A DNA stretch of 64,000 nucleotides from Termitomyces sp. T153 (lineage: Eukaryota > Basidiomycota > Agaricomycetes > Agaricales > Lyophyllaceae): the NCBI GenBank assembly GCA_018296165.2, contig JACKQL020000040.1:422909-486908 (forward strand). Direction: 5' to 3'. The position numbers and the translations under genes were made by a program. Below, in pieces: positions 1-9,830 of the stretch. How positions within the stretch are numbered: position 1 is the first letter of the stretch; each line of letters begins with the position of its first letter. Below the pieces are notes generated by a model that was given only the letters and a program-made list of their open reading frames with translations, was not told the origin of the DNA and searched no databases.

Positions 1-217
1 AGCAATATCAAGACTAGGGTACGAAGAGCTACTCGATGACTTATATACTGACTACCGGAGGACTTCGGGGTACGTCGGCTGTGGCGGTGGGGCTTGGCGG
101 AGCTCAATGGAGGGGGCGGGTGTCAGTTGTGATCGAGGATTGTGCCGCGCTGATATGTTGATGGGATCATTGGAGAACGTGGGTTGCCCCGAGGTTGTCG
201 TGATACTCCGAAATAGG
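1..217. other. Unassigned CpG-rich edge
   Basis: This stretch is GC- and CpG-rich, unlike the CpG-poor Helitron DNA that starts near 218. Helitron protein similarity stops abruptly just after the Walker A lysine-threonine of the helicase, so a junction lies near 218. I recognise no gene here; it may be host DNA or another element that truncated the Helitron. Confidence 0.4.
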
Positions 218-823
218 TCACTTTGAGAACCTGGGTTTTCCCTGTTCCGCCCATACCACCCATATACATATTCAACTGGTCATGCATATAAGAAGCTGCA
301 TAGTTGGCAAACATTCTGGATGCTTGAATCTGTTCTGTATTGAGACCAAATACCTTGATTATAGACACAATTGCAGGTTTCCAATTATCTGATTGAAATC
401 TCTAAGGTATTCTTGACCAACTATCTCTACCTTTCCTTCAGATTGTATAGATTCATGTTGTCAGTACAATGGCATGGTACTAGGTAATTGATGTTGCCTA
501 TTCTTCATGATGGTAGTTTTAGTGCCTGCAATCAAAGATACATGGTCCTTTTAATGATTGGGATGACCAAGTAACTACATGCAGATCAAAGACAAACCCA
601 TCTCAGATTTTGCACTCAATACCTTGGTCATTTTTGTCATGAGAGCTCTTGCTTTCTCTTCTTGAGGTAAAGAACCACATATTAGATTGGAATGCTTTGA
701 AAGCACTGAATGCACAGCCTTGAACAAAGTGTAGGATTTTAGCATAGGTTTTGTGATGTATTTTGTCACATAGGAGCACAGCTTTTATAGCAGTCCCTGA
801 CCTTAAACTTGTCATGTCAGTAT
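218..823 (-). pseudogene. Helitron Rep/Pif1 helicase remnant (3' part)
   Basis: On the minus strand this reads as the later part of a Helitron transposase in broken frames. From 823 to about 570 it matches the C-terminal Rep region (motifs such as SLRSGTAIKAV, YITKPMLK, EEKARALMTK). From about 368 to 218 it matches the start of the Pif1-type helicase, with a Walker A motif GGMGGTGKTQV. The stretch between is internally deleted relative to the family and carries stops. Helitron proteins nick and transfer single strands and unwind DNA for rolling-circle transposition. The reading frame continues across the Copia insertion into 5,793-6,892, so this is one element split in two. It is non-functional: frameshifts, stops and the lost helicase body exclude activity. 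Confidence 0.8.
819..823. repeat. Copia target-site duplication, left
   Basis: AGTAT lies immediately left of the left LTR and is repeated immediately right of the right LTR. A 5-bp duplication is typical of Ty1/Copia integration. Confidence 0.9.
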
Positions 824-1083
824 TATTAGGCACAGAATGACTCAGTCTGTGTGATAACGACTGATATTAGTAGAATGTACCTATTAGGCACAGAATAACT
901 AAGTTGTCAATCAGTATATATACGTGGACTGGTATAAATATGCTACCCACCTCAGTCTGTGTGATAACGACTGAGGTGGTCCGACATCCGTTCCGATCCT
1001 TATGGTTTTCCAAACTATACAGTTCCTCTTTTTCCTCTGCGGTGGCGGCGTCACGTCACGTGCCCCACAATCCCTCTCCAATA
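824..1083 (-). repeat. Copia LTR (3' LTR in sense)
   Basis: This 260-bp copy differs from 5533-5792 at five positions, all transitions. It contains a 24-bp motif twice (841-864 and 951-974). The second copy extends into an inverted repeat, CCTCAGTC..GACTGAGG. Confidence 0.95.
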
Positions 1084-1090
1084 CTCCCCC
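1084..1090 (-). promoter_or_regulatory. Polypurine tract of the Copia element
   Basis: In the sense direction GGGGGAG directly abuts the 3' LTR. This is the expected position and composition of the plus-strand primer for reverse transcription. Confidence 0.75.
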
Positions 1091-1106
1091 GGAATTGTGG
1101 CATGCG

Positions 1107-4100
1107 TCAATTTTTGACTAGGCGCATGGCAACGCAGAACTTGTGGTGTTGGGGTCTCGCGAGTTGTTTTGTGAATATGTCTGTGAGGTTTTCGGTACTC
1201 GGCACGTAGCTAATGCTAACTCTCCCTTCCTCAACTGCATGGCGTATAAAGTGATGGCGAACATCGATATGTTTGACTCGATTGTGGTTCCTTTTGTTCT
1301 CGGCAATGGAAATGGATCCATTATTGTCACCCTTGAGTTCGGCTGGATAGTGAACTACTATTCCTATTTCAGTTAGTGCGGAATACATCCACTGAATTTG
1401 CTCCCCCGCCTTTGCTAACGCAATGTACTCCGCCTCGGTAGTTGACATCGACACTGTGTCTTGGAACTTTGAGCTCCAGCTTGTTGGTCCGCCTGCCTGC
1501 AGGTATACCCCTCCTGAGACTGATTTTCTTGTGTCTATGTCCGCCGCGTAATCCAAATCGTAGTATCCCTGTGGCGTGTAATCCTGGTAGCCCTTGCCCC
1601 CATATCGCAACCTGTAGTGTAGCGTGGCCTTAATATACCGCATGACGTGTTGCAGAGCAAGCCAGTGTGGTTTTCCGGGGTTCGACATGAAACGACTGAG
1701 AGACGTGATGGCGAAAGAAATGTCTGGCCTTGTCCCGATTTGAGCGTACATCAGCGAGCCAAGGACCTCTTTGAATGGCTTATCCCTCATATAGTGATGG
1801 TCTTCCTCTGTGCTGGGTGCCTGCGATCGACTGAGTATGACACCCGAAGGAAGTGGCGTATATTTTGGTGTGCAGTCGGCCATTCCAAATTTCTCCAGAG
1901 TCTGTCTGAGATACTCCTCCTGGTCTAGGACTAGCAGCCTTTGAGTACGGTCTCTGGTCACTTGAATTCCCAGGATAAATTTGATATCACCTAGGTCCTT
2001 CACTTCATATTTCTCTCCTAGCTCCTTGCGCGCTCTAACCGCCTCCTCCTCTGAAGATGACATGCCGGAGGTGTCGTCCGTGTATGTGCTGGTGATTGTT
2101 CTTTCCCCATTTCGTTCTCTCGATCTGACTGATTGGTCTGCCTCAGATCTCTTGTAGCCTAGTCTTGTCATGTCGACATCGAGTGTCCCCCACCAATTGT
2201 TTGCCGCATCCATCATGCCATAAAGGGCTTTATCCAGAAGGGAGACCAGTTCCTTCTCATTGTCTTCAGCAACACCTCCACTTTGGTCCTCACCACCGCA
2301 GTCACTCTCGCCACCTACGCTCCCCCGAACCTGTTCGCCCGTAGCAAGATCCACCTTGAAAACTTGGCTAGGCTTAACTTCATACCCTTCTGGCTGCTCC
2401 ATCAGAATGGGAACTTGGGTCGGCGCATTGAGGTAAGCACTTGTATAATTATTGTGCCACATTTCATAATCAAGGACCGTTCCAACAGCGAGGTTCATGC
2501 GCAGAGACTCATACCTCACAACAGATGCGTAAGTCGCAAAGTAATCCACTCCGGGGATCTGAGAGAAACCCTTCGCGACCAGTCTTGCCTTCTGGCCAAT
2601 CACCTTCCCATCCACGTCGTATTTCAGGGCAAAGACCCATCGGTTCTTCATGGTCCTTGCCCCCACAGGTCTTTCTACCAGCCTCCACACTTTGCGTTCA
2701 TCCATCCGCTTCATTTCCTCATCCATGGGACCCTTCCATAGATCCGGCCTCTTCATTGCCTCAGAATATGACTTTGGGACCCACACGTCGTCCGGGTCGC
2801 CTACATACGTGGACAGCGCACCAGGCATGCTTGCGTAGGTCTCCTCCTCACTCTCAGGGTCGGACGGGTTGTCATCAGGTGGCGTCTGGGGAGAAAACCC
2901 TGCGGCGGGGGCGCCTGAGGGTGCCGCTCTCGCCGCCAGGCGTTCAGAATGTCGAGGTTCAGCAGGGATGAGTACTCTCTCTTGAGCAGGTGCAGGATGA
3001 TTGGGTCCAGGTGGCGTCTGGGTGGTCTGTGGCGCAACCAGTGCGTTGTCCCCACTCGACACGGTCTGCTCGCTCAGGTTCACATGTCGGGAAGAGGGCT
3101 CGATGGTGGGAATATCCAGGATCTCAAACAGATCAACAGCTGGCCCATCACAGGCATCGGGCAGGGTCCGGTGGGCCAGGCCTTCCTCAAAGACCACATC
3201 ACGAGACTGGAAAATTTGCCCCGTGGTGTGCTCAAGAAGTTTGTAATCTCCTCTCCCAAAATAGCCAACCATCATGCACTTTACCAAGCGAGCATCGAGC
3301 TTGCTGGCACCATCTTCCTTCAGCACCTTTGCATACGCCGTGCAGCCAAAAGGCCTCAGGTATGACACTTCTGGCTTTGAGCCTGTCCGTATCTCATAAG
3401 GCGTCTTTCCAGGGTGTCTCGAACTGGGTACAAGGTCGAGGACATGGATGGCCGTTGAGGTAGCCTCACCCCAGTAATGAGCTGGTAGGCGGGAGTCACT
3501 CAACATGCTCCGGGCAAGGTCAAGTATAGTGCGGTTCCTGCGTTCGACTACGCCATTTGCGGATGAGGAGTGAGGTGAGACAACTTCATGCTTGATCCCC
3601 CGTTTTTGACAATACTCTTCCCACAGGCTGTTTTCAAATTCCCCACCGCCGTCAGTGCGAACAACCTTGATGCGAGCGCTGTACTGAGTCTCAACTCGCA
3701 AGTCATAGGTCTCCAGGCAGAAAAGTGACGCCTCCTTGGACTTGTGGGCAAGATACCAGGCCTCGCAGTCTGCGCCACCTTGGTCAGTTGCCACCATCAT
3801 CCACACCTTTCCACCTGTGGTCTGAACTCGTGCAGGGCCCCACAGGTCAAGAGCAACGCGCTCAAAAGGTTTGGATTCAGGCTCCACCACTGCATCAAAA
3901 GGGCGCCTGACTTGCTTCCCCATGATACAGTCTTCGCACTTTCCATTTGTCAACATTTTTGTCACGGTGAGGCCTTCAACCATTTCACCTCGAATCATGT
4001 CACGGATGGTACCTTCACCTATGTGACCCAGCCTACGGTGCCACGTCTCAAGATCAACAGGGTGGTGGAGGGAACGGGTGGCTAGGGCACTCGGGGGGAG

Positions 4101-4151
4101 GGGGGGGGTGGGACAAACTCCACCACGAACATGGTACCAGCCATGGGGCAC
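1107..4151 (-). CDS. Copia pol: integrase, reverse transcriptase, RNase H
   Basis: The reading frame is about 1,014 codons. A GAG-pre-integrase zinc motif (WHRRLGH.., then CEDC) opens it. The integrase core follows, with the DDE residues visible: LDLWGP, RTDGGGEFE and GVVERRNRT. The RVT_2 reverse transcriptase has KNRWVF, a YTDD active site and QPEGY, followed by Copia RNase H (SWSSKFQ, STTEAEYIAL). One key residue is altered: the first RT aspartate, normally in a xxDVTSAYLN context, is asparagine here (HNNYTSAYLN). That probably abolishes polymerisation, although the rest of the frame is open. The frame overlaps gag-protease by 70 bp in a different phase, and the switch falls at a G9 tract (4100-4108 on the plus strand). 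The true product is probably a gag-pol fusion made by slippage, or the frame was broken by a homopolymer indel. Confidence 0.9.
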   Translation of the reverse strand: MPHGWYHVRGGVCPTPPLPPSALATRSLHHPVDLETWHRRLGHIGEGTIRDMIRGEMVEGLTVTKMLTNGKCEDCIMGKQVRRPFDAVVEPESKPFERVALDLWGPARVQTTGGKVWMMVATDQGGADCEAWYLAHKSKEASLFCLETYDLRVETQYSARIKVVRTDGGGEFENSLWEEYCQKRGIKHEVVSPHSSSANGVVERRNRTILDLARSMLSDSRLPAHYWGEATSTAIHVLDLVPSSRHPGKTPYEIRTGSKPEVSYLRPFGCTAYAKVLKEDGASKLDARLVKCMMVGYFGRGDYKLLEHTTGQIFQSRDVVFEEGLAHRTLPDACDGPAVDLFEILDIPTIEPSSRHVNLSEQTVSSGDNALVAPQTTQTPPGPNHPAPAQERVLIPAEPRHSERLAARAAPSGAPAAGFSPQTPPDDNPSDPESEEETYASMPGALSTYVGDPDDVWVPKSYSEAMKRPDLWKGPMDEEMKRMDERKVWRLVERPVGARTMKNRWVFALKYDVDGKVIGQKARLVAKGFSQIPGVDYFATYASVVRYESLRMNLAVGTVLDYEMWHNNYTSAYLNAPTQVPILMEQPEGYEVKPSQVFKVDLATGEQVRGSVGGESDCGGEDQSGGVAEDNEKELVSLLDKALYGMMDAANNWWGTLDVDMTRLGYKRSEADQSVRSRERNGERTITSTYTDDTSGMSSSEEEAVRARKELGEKYEVKDLGDIKFILGIQVTRDRTQRLLVLDQEEYLRQTLEKFGMADCTPKYTPLPSGVILSRSQAPSTEEDHHYMRDKPFKEVLGSLMYAQIGTRPDISFAITSLSRFMSNPGKPHWLALQHVMRYIKATLHYRLRYGGKGYQDYTPQGYYDLDYAADIDTRKSVSGGVYLQAGGPTSWSSKFQDTVSMSTTEAEYIALAKAGEQIQWMYSALTEIGIVVHYPAELKGDNNGSISIAENKRNHNRVKHIDVRHHFIRHAVEEGRVSISYVPSTENLTDIFTKQLARPQHHKFCVAMRLVKN

Positions 4152-5452
4152 CTCATAAAAGGTCTGCCGTCAGGGGCCCTAAGCGTGGCACCATCTTCAT
4201 CAATGCCGAGTCGAACACCTTTTTTGACAAGACAGCCTATAGATACCAGGTTATGGTCCAGACCTGGGGCATGAAGCGCATCCTCAAAAGTGACTTCAAT
4301 AACTGCACCATCATACTTCACCCACTTCCGGACTCTGCCACACCCTGCAATGTCAAAAGTGCCCCTTGCAGTCCTCCCAAACTTGTTTCCGGCACTGGGT
4401 TCATGGTACATCACAAAATCCCACCTGTCTGTAAAGAAGTGCTGGCTGGCCGCAGAATCCGCATAGGTGACGGGTCCATTTTCTCCTGTGGTGCTCGTCA
4501 GGGTCGAGAAAGCGAGGCATCGGGGATTGTCCGCATTGTTGGCTGACGTTACAGCCGAGTTTGCTTGTGGTGTCGTGGCTGAAGTGGCTTGAGGTGTGCT
4601 AGGTGTCGCTGGTGTGGTTGTGGCGCCACAGCCCTTTCGCCACCAGTCAGGATATTGTCCTTCCATGCCACCTCCGTTACAGAAGCATTTGTCATGAGTG
4701 TGGCCAGTTCGCAAACAGTTTGAGCACGTTGTGGATTTGTCTTTCCCCTGACAATTTCCTTGCGTAAACAGGGCCTGGGGAGACTTCGTGGCCGCTACGG
4801 CGGTTGCGCCATGCAATAGAAGGGCATGAGTTGTCAGCCGGACAATAACCTTGGCTGAAGTCAACTCGCCCATCAACGAACCAGTCACGGTGGCCCAGGT
4901 GGCCAGCATCAACTTTATGATGTATGCTCGGAAACGTCGGTCATTTATCTCAGCACCCTGATCATTTGCCTTGGCCCAGGCAGTGCGCATAGCCTTAAAA
5001 TGGGCCTCGATGCTTGTACCATCTGTATACTTGATGGAACTCAATTCCTCCTTGGCGTGGAGGAGGCCCAGGTCCGTCTTAGCATCATGCAGACTGGTGA
5101 GTGAATTCCATGCGTCCGCAGTGGTGCCATCCATCCTGACTCCAGCACCTACAGGGTTTACAACATTGAGTGTGACCATACTCCTTGCATAGGCATCACG
5201 TTGGAGCCACTCGTCAAGGGAGGGACTCACCGAGCCCCACCATGTGGAGGTGTGGCTCGCTTTGATTGGGGCTCCCTTCGACTCTCCGGGGTCATACGTT
5301 TCTGGTTCAGGTTCTCTAATTTCACTGGTCAAGTAGCCAAGTAAACCACAACCACGTGCGGCTTTGGTGACTGTTGTCCGGAAAACGACCCAGTTGGATC
5401 CATCGAATCTGTCTTCCACGGGTAGCAAGAACAGAGAGGAGTTCTGGGACAT
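4082..5452 (-). CDS. Copia gag with nucleocapsid zinc knuckle and protease
   Basis: The 456-residue frame starts with a Copia-type gag N-terminus (SLFLLPVEDRFDGSNWVVF). It carries one CCHC zinc knuckle (CSNCLRTGHTHDKC) near the middle and then the aspartic protease motif ADSAASQHF. The usual protease triad is D-S/T-G; here it is D-S-A, which may weaken or change activity. The start at 5452 lies 80 bp inside the 5' LTR edge and gives the full gag N-terminus. The frame ends in a proline-rich tail where the C-run is crossed, and the continuation of the polyprotein (GAG-pre-integrase) is in the overlapping frame beginning near 4151. Gag would form the particle shell and bind element RNA. Confidence 0.9.
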   Translation of the reverse strand: MSQNSSLFLLPVEDRFDGSNWVVFRTTVTKAARGCGLLGYLTSEIREPEPETYDPGESKGAPIKASHTSTWWGSVSPSLDEWLQRDAYARSMVTLNVVNPVGAGVRMDGTTADAWNSLTSLHDAKTDLGLLHAKEELSSIKYTDGTSIEAHFKAMRTAWAKANDQGAEINDRRFRAYIIKLMLATWATVTGSLMGELTSAKVIVRLTTHALLLHGATAVAATKSPQALFTQGNCQGKDKSTTCSNCLRTGHTHDKCFCNGGGMEGQYPDWWRKGCGATTTPATPSTPQATSATTPQANSAVTSANNADNPRCLAFSTLTSTTGENGPVTYADSAASQHFFTDRWDFVMYHEPSAGNKFGRTARGTFDIAGCGRVRKWVKYDGAVIEVTFEDALHAPGLDHNLVSIGCLVKKGVRLGIDEDGATLRAPDGRPFMRCPMAGTMFVVEFVPPPPSPRVP

Positions 5453-5532
5453 TTTCAGTGTATTGTAGTGATTTCGGGGTCAATAAAAAATTTCTGGTGA
5501 GCCGTCTACTGAGTGGCATGGGGCCAATAACC

Positions 5533-5792
5533 TATTAGGCACAGAATAACTCAGTCTGTGTGATAACGACTGATATTAGTAGAATGTACCTATTAGGCAC
5601 AGAATAACTAAGTTGTCAATCAGTATATATATGTGGACTGGTATAAATATGCTACCCACCTCAGTCTGTGTGATAACGACTGAGGTGGTCCGACATCCGT
5701 TCCGATCCTTATGGTTTTCCAAACTATACAGTTCCTCTTTTTCCTCTGCGGCGGCAGCGTCACGTCACGTGCCCCACGATCCCTCTCCAATA
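5533..5792 (-). repeat. Copia LTR (5' LTR in sense)
   Basis: This is the 260-bp partner of 824-1083. It contains the same duplicated 24-bp motif and hairpin, and it holds the presumed promoter of the element. Confidence 0.95.
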
Positions 5793-5797
5793 AGTAT
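5793..5797. repeat. Copia target-site duplication, right
   Basis: AGTAT matches 819-823. Removing the element and one copy of the duplication rejoins the Helitron frame as RCNTDMTS. Confidence 0.9.
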
Positions 5798-6892
5798 TGC
5801 ACCTAAAAGCATAGGTAAGAGCAGAGGTAAAGGTGTTCAACCATGGCTCATTTTTCCTCATGTTTAGAGCACCAGTTTCAGGATCAACTTCTGTTTTTGT
5901 GTAAATGATGTTCTAGGAAACCTTGCCTTGCATTTCCTCCATATGTTATCTAAGCATCCTCTGTGCTCCCTAGTTTGGTCTTTTGTTCCATTGTGATAGT
6001 ATGCAGTGCTGCATGTGTGAACATTGCTACAAAAAATTAGATTGTCAACAGTGTAGTAAAACTTGTCCCATCATGTTTTTATAGCCTTACACTATTCACA
6101 GGTCAAGCAATTAGTCTGACAATTGGGAGAAGGGAATTCAGGAAGTGTTCTTGTAGGATCCAACATAAGTGTCTGATTCCTCATCCTCTTCTATCTGTTT
6201 CTGAACATCTGCCATGGTACTTGCATGGAAGGTACTCTACTAAAGAGCACTGAAAATCAGACTCTAGGTCCATGATTCTTTTTCTAGCCTCATCAGGTGT
6301 TAATCCACCTCAAAGCCCACAACAGCAGGTGGAGGTGAAGAGTAAGTCTTCCTTGTTGCTCTAAAGTGCCATAATGAGCTGAAGGATCTCCATACAAACC
6401 AGGATCATCTGAATCTACCCCAAGAACATGCTTGATAAATGCACTCACCATGAAATTAAAAAACCAGGCTCCTGCAACTGGATTTCTTGAAATCAATATA
6501 TAAGCTTTATGCAACCATTTTGGCATCTTAGGAGCAAACTTAGTGTCTGTATCTGCAAAGTACAAACAAATAGGATGCTGGACATCAATAGGAGACAATG
6601 TTATGTACCATGATAGTGCACCCTTATTAATTATAAGAGACCATATTTCATTGTGCATGCACTTTTTAGACTGATTGGAACCTTCAACACCTCCTGCAAT
6701 TGCATCCAAATCATCTATCACCCTGAAGCAGTTTTTCTCATCTTTGGTGATTGGCTTGACAATTTTGCCATCTGACATTTGCTTAGCAATATCACCAAGT
6801 ACTGTCTGATTAACTGACATCAAATGGTTAGCTATATTTGAGAAGCCAGCCCCCTTTATAGCAAGAAAACCCTCTGTAGTGACAGCCTTCAC
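5798..6892 (-). pseudogene. Helitron Rep (helitron-like N) domain remnant
   Basis: From 6892 to 6293 an open stretch of about 200 codons matches the Helitron-like N domain that precedes and includes the HUH nuclease. It ends in the metal-binding motif LTLHLHLLLWAL (HxH). The frame then shifts and continues as TPDEARKRIMDLESDFQCSL and, near 5830, DPETGALNMRKNEPWLNTFT..LTYAFRCNT, which runs directly into the other half of the element at 823. Several stops lie between 6290 and 5930. The Rep domain would nick donor and target strands by a tyrosine nucleophile in a living element. This copy is dead, and its CpG content is very low. Confidence 0.85.
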
Positions 6893-7594
6893 CTGTTTGT
6901 GGCTAAATGCAGCAAAAGAGAAATTTGTATCTCTTTAAAACCACTTATCATGATACATGAATAGATGTTTTTCTTGAGTAGATACTGACATGATGCACAT
7001 ATTTGCTCCCAAACCACCCATTCCATACAGAAAAAGCCAAGGGAACATATCTAGATATACCATTGGATAACTTTTAGGTTGAGCAGAATGTCCAATGCCC
7101 AGAGCTTTTCCATTTGATTGCCAGTGGCAAACAACAATGCCTTTCAATTCATGAGTTGACTTGGTTGTCATATTGTTACCAGATATACAGTGTACAACAA
7201 ATGGACATATACCATCATCAACACCCTTTTTGTCTTCCACACTGCGAGAAGCAGGGTCAGCTGTTTCAGCCAAATCCAAAGATTTACAGTATACAATTTC
7301 CACCAGGGCTTGTCTTTAGGATAGTGATTTAAATTATCATCTGGAATGATAATGTCCAAATACCCTATATGATTGAGTTTCAACCATTCCAAAGCTCTTT
7401 TAACAGCATTTCTACATACCAATAGAGGTAACCACCTAAGATCTTTGGGTGTTGGTTGAGCAGGTCCAGTGAATAAAATTGCCAGGACCTTGTTCATATC
7501 CTCCTTTGGAGGTGGAAGCATTTCATAGACCTTCAGCACAGGAGCTTCCAATGCAATGAGATGGGCCTTCATTTTTTTGAGGCCAGAGCATGAT
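6893..7594 (-). pseudogene. Helitron DUF6570-region remnant
   Basis: The minus strand encodes the DUF6570-like region that lies N-terminal to Rep in fungal Helitrons, in two frames. The 7572-7168 segment reads KVYEMLPPPKEDMNKVLAI and ALEWLKLNHIGYLDI, both family signatures. The 7303-6935 segment includes YPMVYLDMFPWLFLYGMGGL, the linker before the Rep domain. A frameshift near 7310 separates them. The 5' end of this piece abuts a 1.03-kb insertion whose removal restores the protein frame. Confidence 0.75.
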
Positions 7595-8619
7595 GTAGTA
7601 CTGGGATAGAGTAATACTGATAGTTCTGGGGCTTTCTTGAAGACTTAGGCAGTCTACTCCAATTCCACACTGATGTCTTAATAAATGCTTGAAGTTGAAG
7701 GGGTTTACTTCCAAAATATTTCTATTCTGAATGCAGAGGGGTCTCAACAAACTCCAGCCTAAATGATTCACTCCCTGGGAACCACCGAGCCTTTGCCTAT
7801 TAATTGCCTGTCCATTTGCTACTCTACTTGGGCTATTTATACCTCTTTCTACAGTGCACAGACCACCCCCTACATGTGACTTTTGGTTCCATACTTTCCA
7901 GCCCCTTATTCATAACTGTTATTCTAATTCCCCTTTCTGGCATGCCTGTTTCAGTGCCACAGGCCAGTTCCTGGTTCCATCATTCCTCCTTTGCATTCTT
8001 AGCTTCCATTTGCCCCATTTATCTCTCCCTCCTTTGTATTTCTTCCATTCATATTCTTCTCCATTCAGTTTCTTCCCTTCTTCTTCCTTTATTTATTTCA
8101 TATTCTTTCCCATTCAGGTCCTTTCCCATTCAAGTTCTTCCATTCATCTGTCCCCTCCCATTCATTCCATTTATCTCCCTTTATTCATTTCATATTCTTC
8201 CCCTTTTAGGTTCTTTCCCATTCAGGTTCTTCCATTCATCTTCCTTTCCCTTCCATTCATCTTCCTTTCCCTTCCCTTCATTCCATTCTTTCTCATTCAT
8301 GTCCCCTTTACCTCCTTTCAGTCAACATTCCAATCTGGTTATTCTTAGATCAGATCTAGATCTTGCCAGAATTGATGCCACTCAGGTGCTTTTGCCAGTC
8401 CCATGCTTCCCCTCCCATTACAGTGATTGGACTATTATTGAGTGTATAGTCTAGTATAGTCCTTGTCCTATCCTGTTCTGTCTTTCTTCTGGTGTATTTA
8501 AAGGGATAATGTTGCTGGGACTTGTTTTACCAGGAGGCTTACAGTTTTCAGCCTTAATAAATGTTTATTTTGACTTCTGGTGTTTATTATGTTCCCAATG
8601 GTGTGGCAACATCATATCA
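7594..8619. mobile_element. 1.03-kb LTR-like insertion in the Helitron (probable solo LTR)
   Basis: The segment begins TGTAGTACTGGG and ends ATCATATCA, and ATGA flanks it on both sides (7590-7593 and 8620-8623). Excising it together with one duplication rejoins the Helitron protein as HVSCSGLKKMKAH, which fits the family. TG..CA ends, a TATA-like element near 7830 and AATAAA-type signals near 8556 suggest a solo LTR. It has a long pyrimidine-rich stretch (about 8000-8300) of degenerate TTCCATTC-like repeats. It contains no credible protein, and no matching second LTR was seen in the window. Confidence 0.6.
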
Positions 8620-9830
8620 ATGATACATGTGCATAGCATAGAGATTGTCTGACTTTTGACACAAGAAGTTGTTCAACCCAAGTAAGATCTTTCAGGACAT
8701 CTGGGACTTCACCAATTAACAAACCTTTTGCAAATGCATTCCAAGGCACATTCCCATTTAACAAGGCCATCCTACAATTTTCACATACTGAACTGCAGGT
8801 ATGATATAATACAGGACCTCACATTTCCCTAACCTTATTGTTTGGTGACTTACATTCAACCCTTGTAACCCCAGATGCATTAAGTATGTCCAAGAAACCT
8901 TTAAGTCCTTTTAAAGGTTGTAAACTGTTAGAAGGACATGCCCATCCACATACAATACAACTTGCTTCTCCTATGACAGAGGACAATGTAGCCTCACAAA
9001 ATGACTGTACAGTTGAACTTGGCTTATGGTGGTTTGAGATATGGGTGCAGGAGGAAAGGGTGTACAGACCTCTGTTATAAATATCAGTCTCAAGGGGAAT
9101 GTACAATGGATTATCCTGTTGTGGAGCAGCTATATCAACAGGGTGGGTCCTAGTATTTGACAAACTTGTATTGTCTTTATCACAAGACTCATTAGAACTG
9201 CTGGTATTCAATAGAGCAGGGGGTATATTGGTTTAATCAATTTTATCTACTTATGAACACAGACTACTACTTGATGTAGTAGATGTATTAGTGGCCTTGT
9301 GAGCTTTTGAACAATGTAAAGTATCTGTAGCCTGAATATCAGGTTTTATTCTGAATACTGATATCCACAGAGAGCAATTTGGACAGCTATGAACAGAAAA
9401 TTTGGTGAGGAAGGCATTTGTTGGACAATTACACTCTATAGATATAGAATGAGATCATGCAATTTCTCTAGCCTGCTTGATAGTTAATGACTAGCAAGGA
9501 GAGAGATAGGTACCTTTGCATAAATGTATTCCTGTGACATGGTAAAGGACAGCAACTCAGTGTTGTCCATATGTGTAACCAGTTTTAACATGCTACTAGG
9601 TTTTATGTTAATGTCACCATCAATAATATAGGGTAACATATCATCAACTTTGAAAGAATAAGACTTGCTGCCACCAACATGGACACATTGTTTTTTTGGG
9701 TATGATGATTCACAGTGGATATATAACTGAGGCATAGCAGAGGCACTTTGTATCTGCATGGTTGTATTAAACAATGGATTCAGAATATGATATACATCCT
9801 AATGTAGCACCACAGAGCCCACCAAACTTT
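8620..9830 (-). pseudogene. Helitron N-terminal remnant
   Basis: On the minus strand, 9211-8640 reads through the N-terminal cysteine-rich part of Agaricomycete Helitron transposases: CIVCGWACPSNSLQPLKG, then GPVLYHTCSSVCENCRMALL and GLLIGEVPDVLKDLTWVEQLLVSKV. The upstream part (9480-9250) has another Cys cluster (CNCPTNAFLTKFSVHSCPNC) interrupted by a stop. Segment 9774-9484 is open for 96 codons but not recognised. The insertion at 7594-8619 separates this part from the DUF6570 continuation. I could not place the Helitron 5' TC end or its 3' CTRR hairpin. Confidence 0.65.

Larger units (their letters stand above)
824..5792 (-). mobile_element. Full-length Ty1/Copia LTR retrotransposon
   Basis: The element is 4,969 bp with two 260-bp LTRs and flanking AGTAT duplications; its genes read on the minus strand. 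Order in the sense direction: 5' LTR (5792-5533), gag plus protease (5452-4082), integrase, reverse transcriptase and RNase H (4151-1107), polypurine tract (1090-1084) and 3' LTR (1083-824). The integrase-before-RT order defines Copia rather than Gypsy. The LTRs end in TATTGG..CTAATA in sense instead of the usual TG..CA. Only five substitutions, all transitions, separate the two LTRs (about 98% identity), so insertion was fairly recent. It sits inside the Rep domain of a Helitron. I could not recognise a tRNA primer-binding site next to the 5' LTR. Confidence 0.95.

Noticed and set aside
7804..8454. 216-codon plus-strand open frame rich in Phe, Ser and Pro
   Set aside because: It arises from the pyrimidine-rich tract of the LTR-like insertion; low-complexity translation with no domain.
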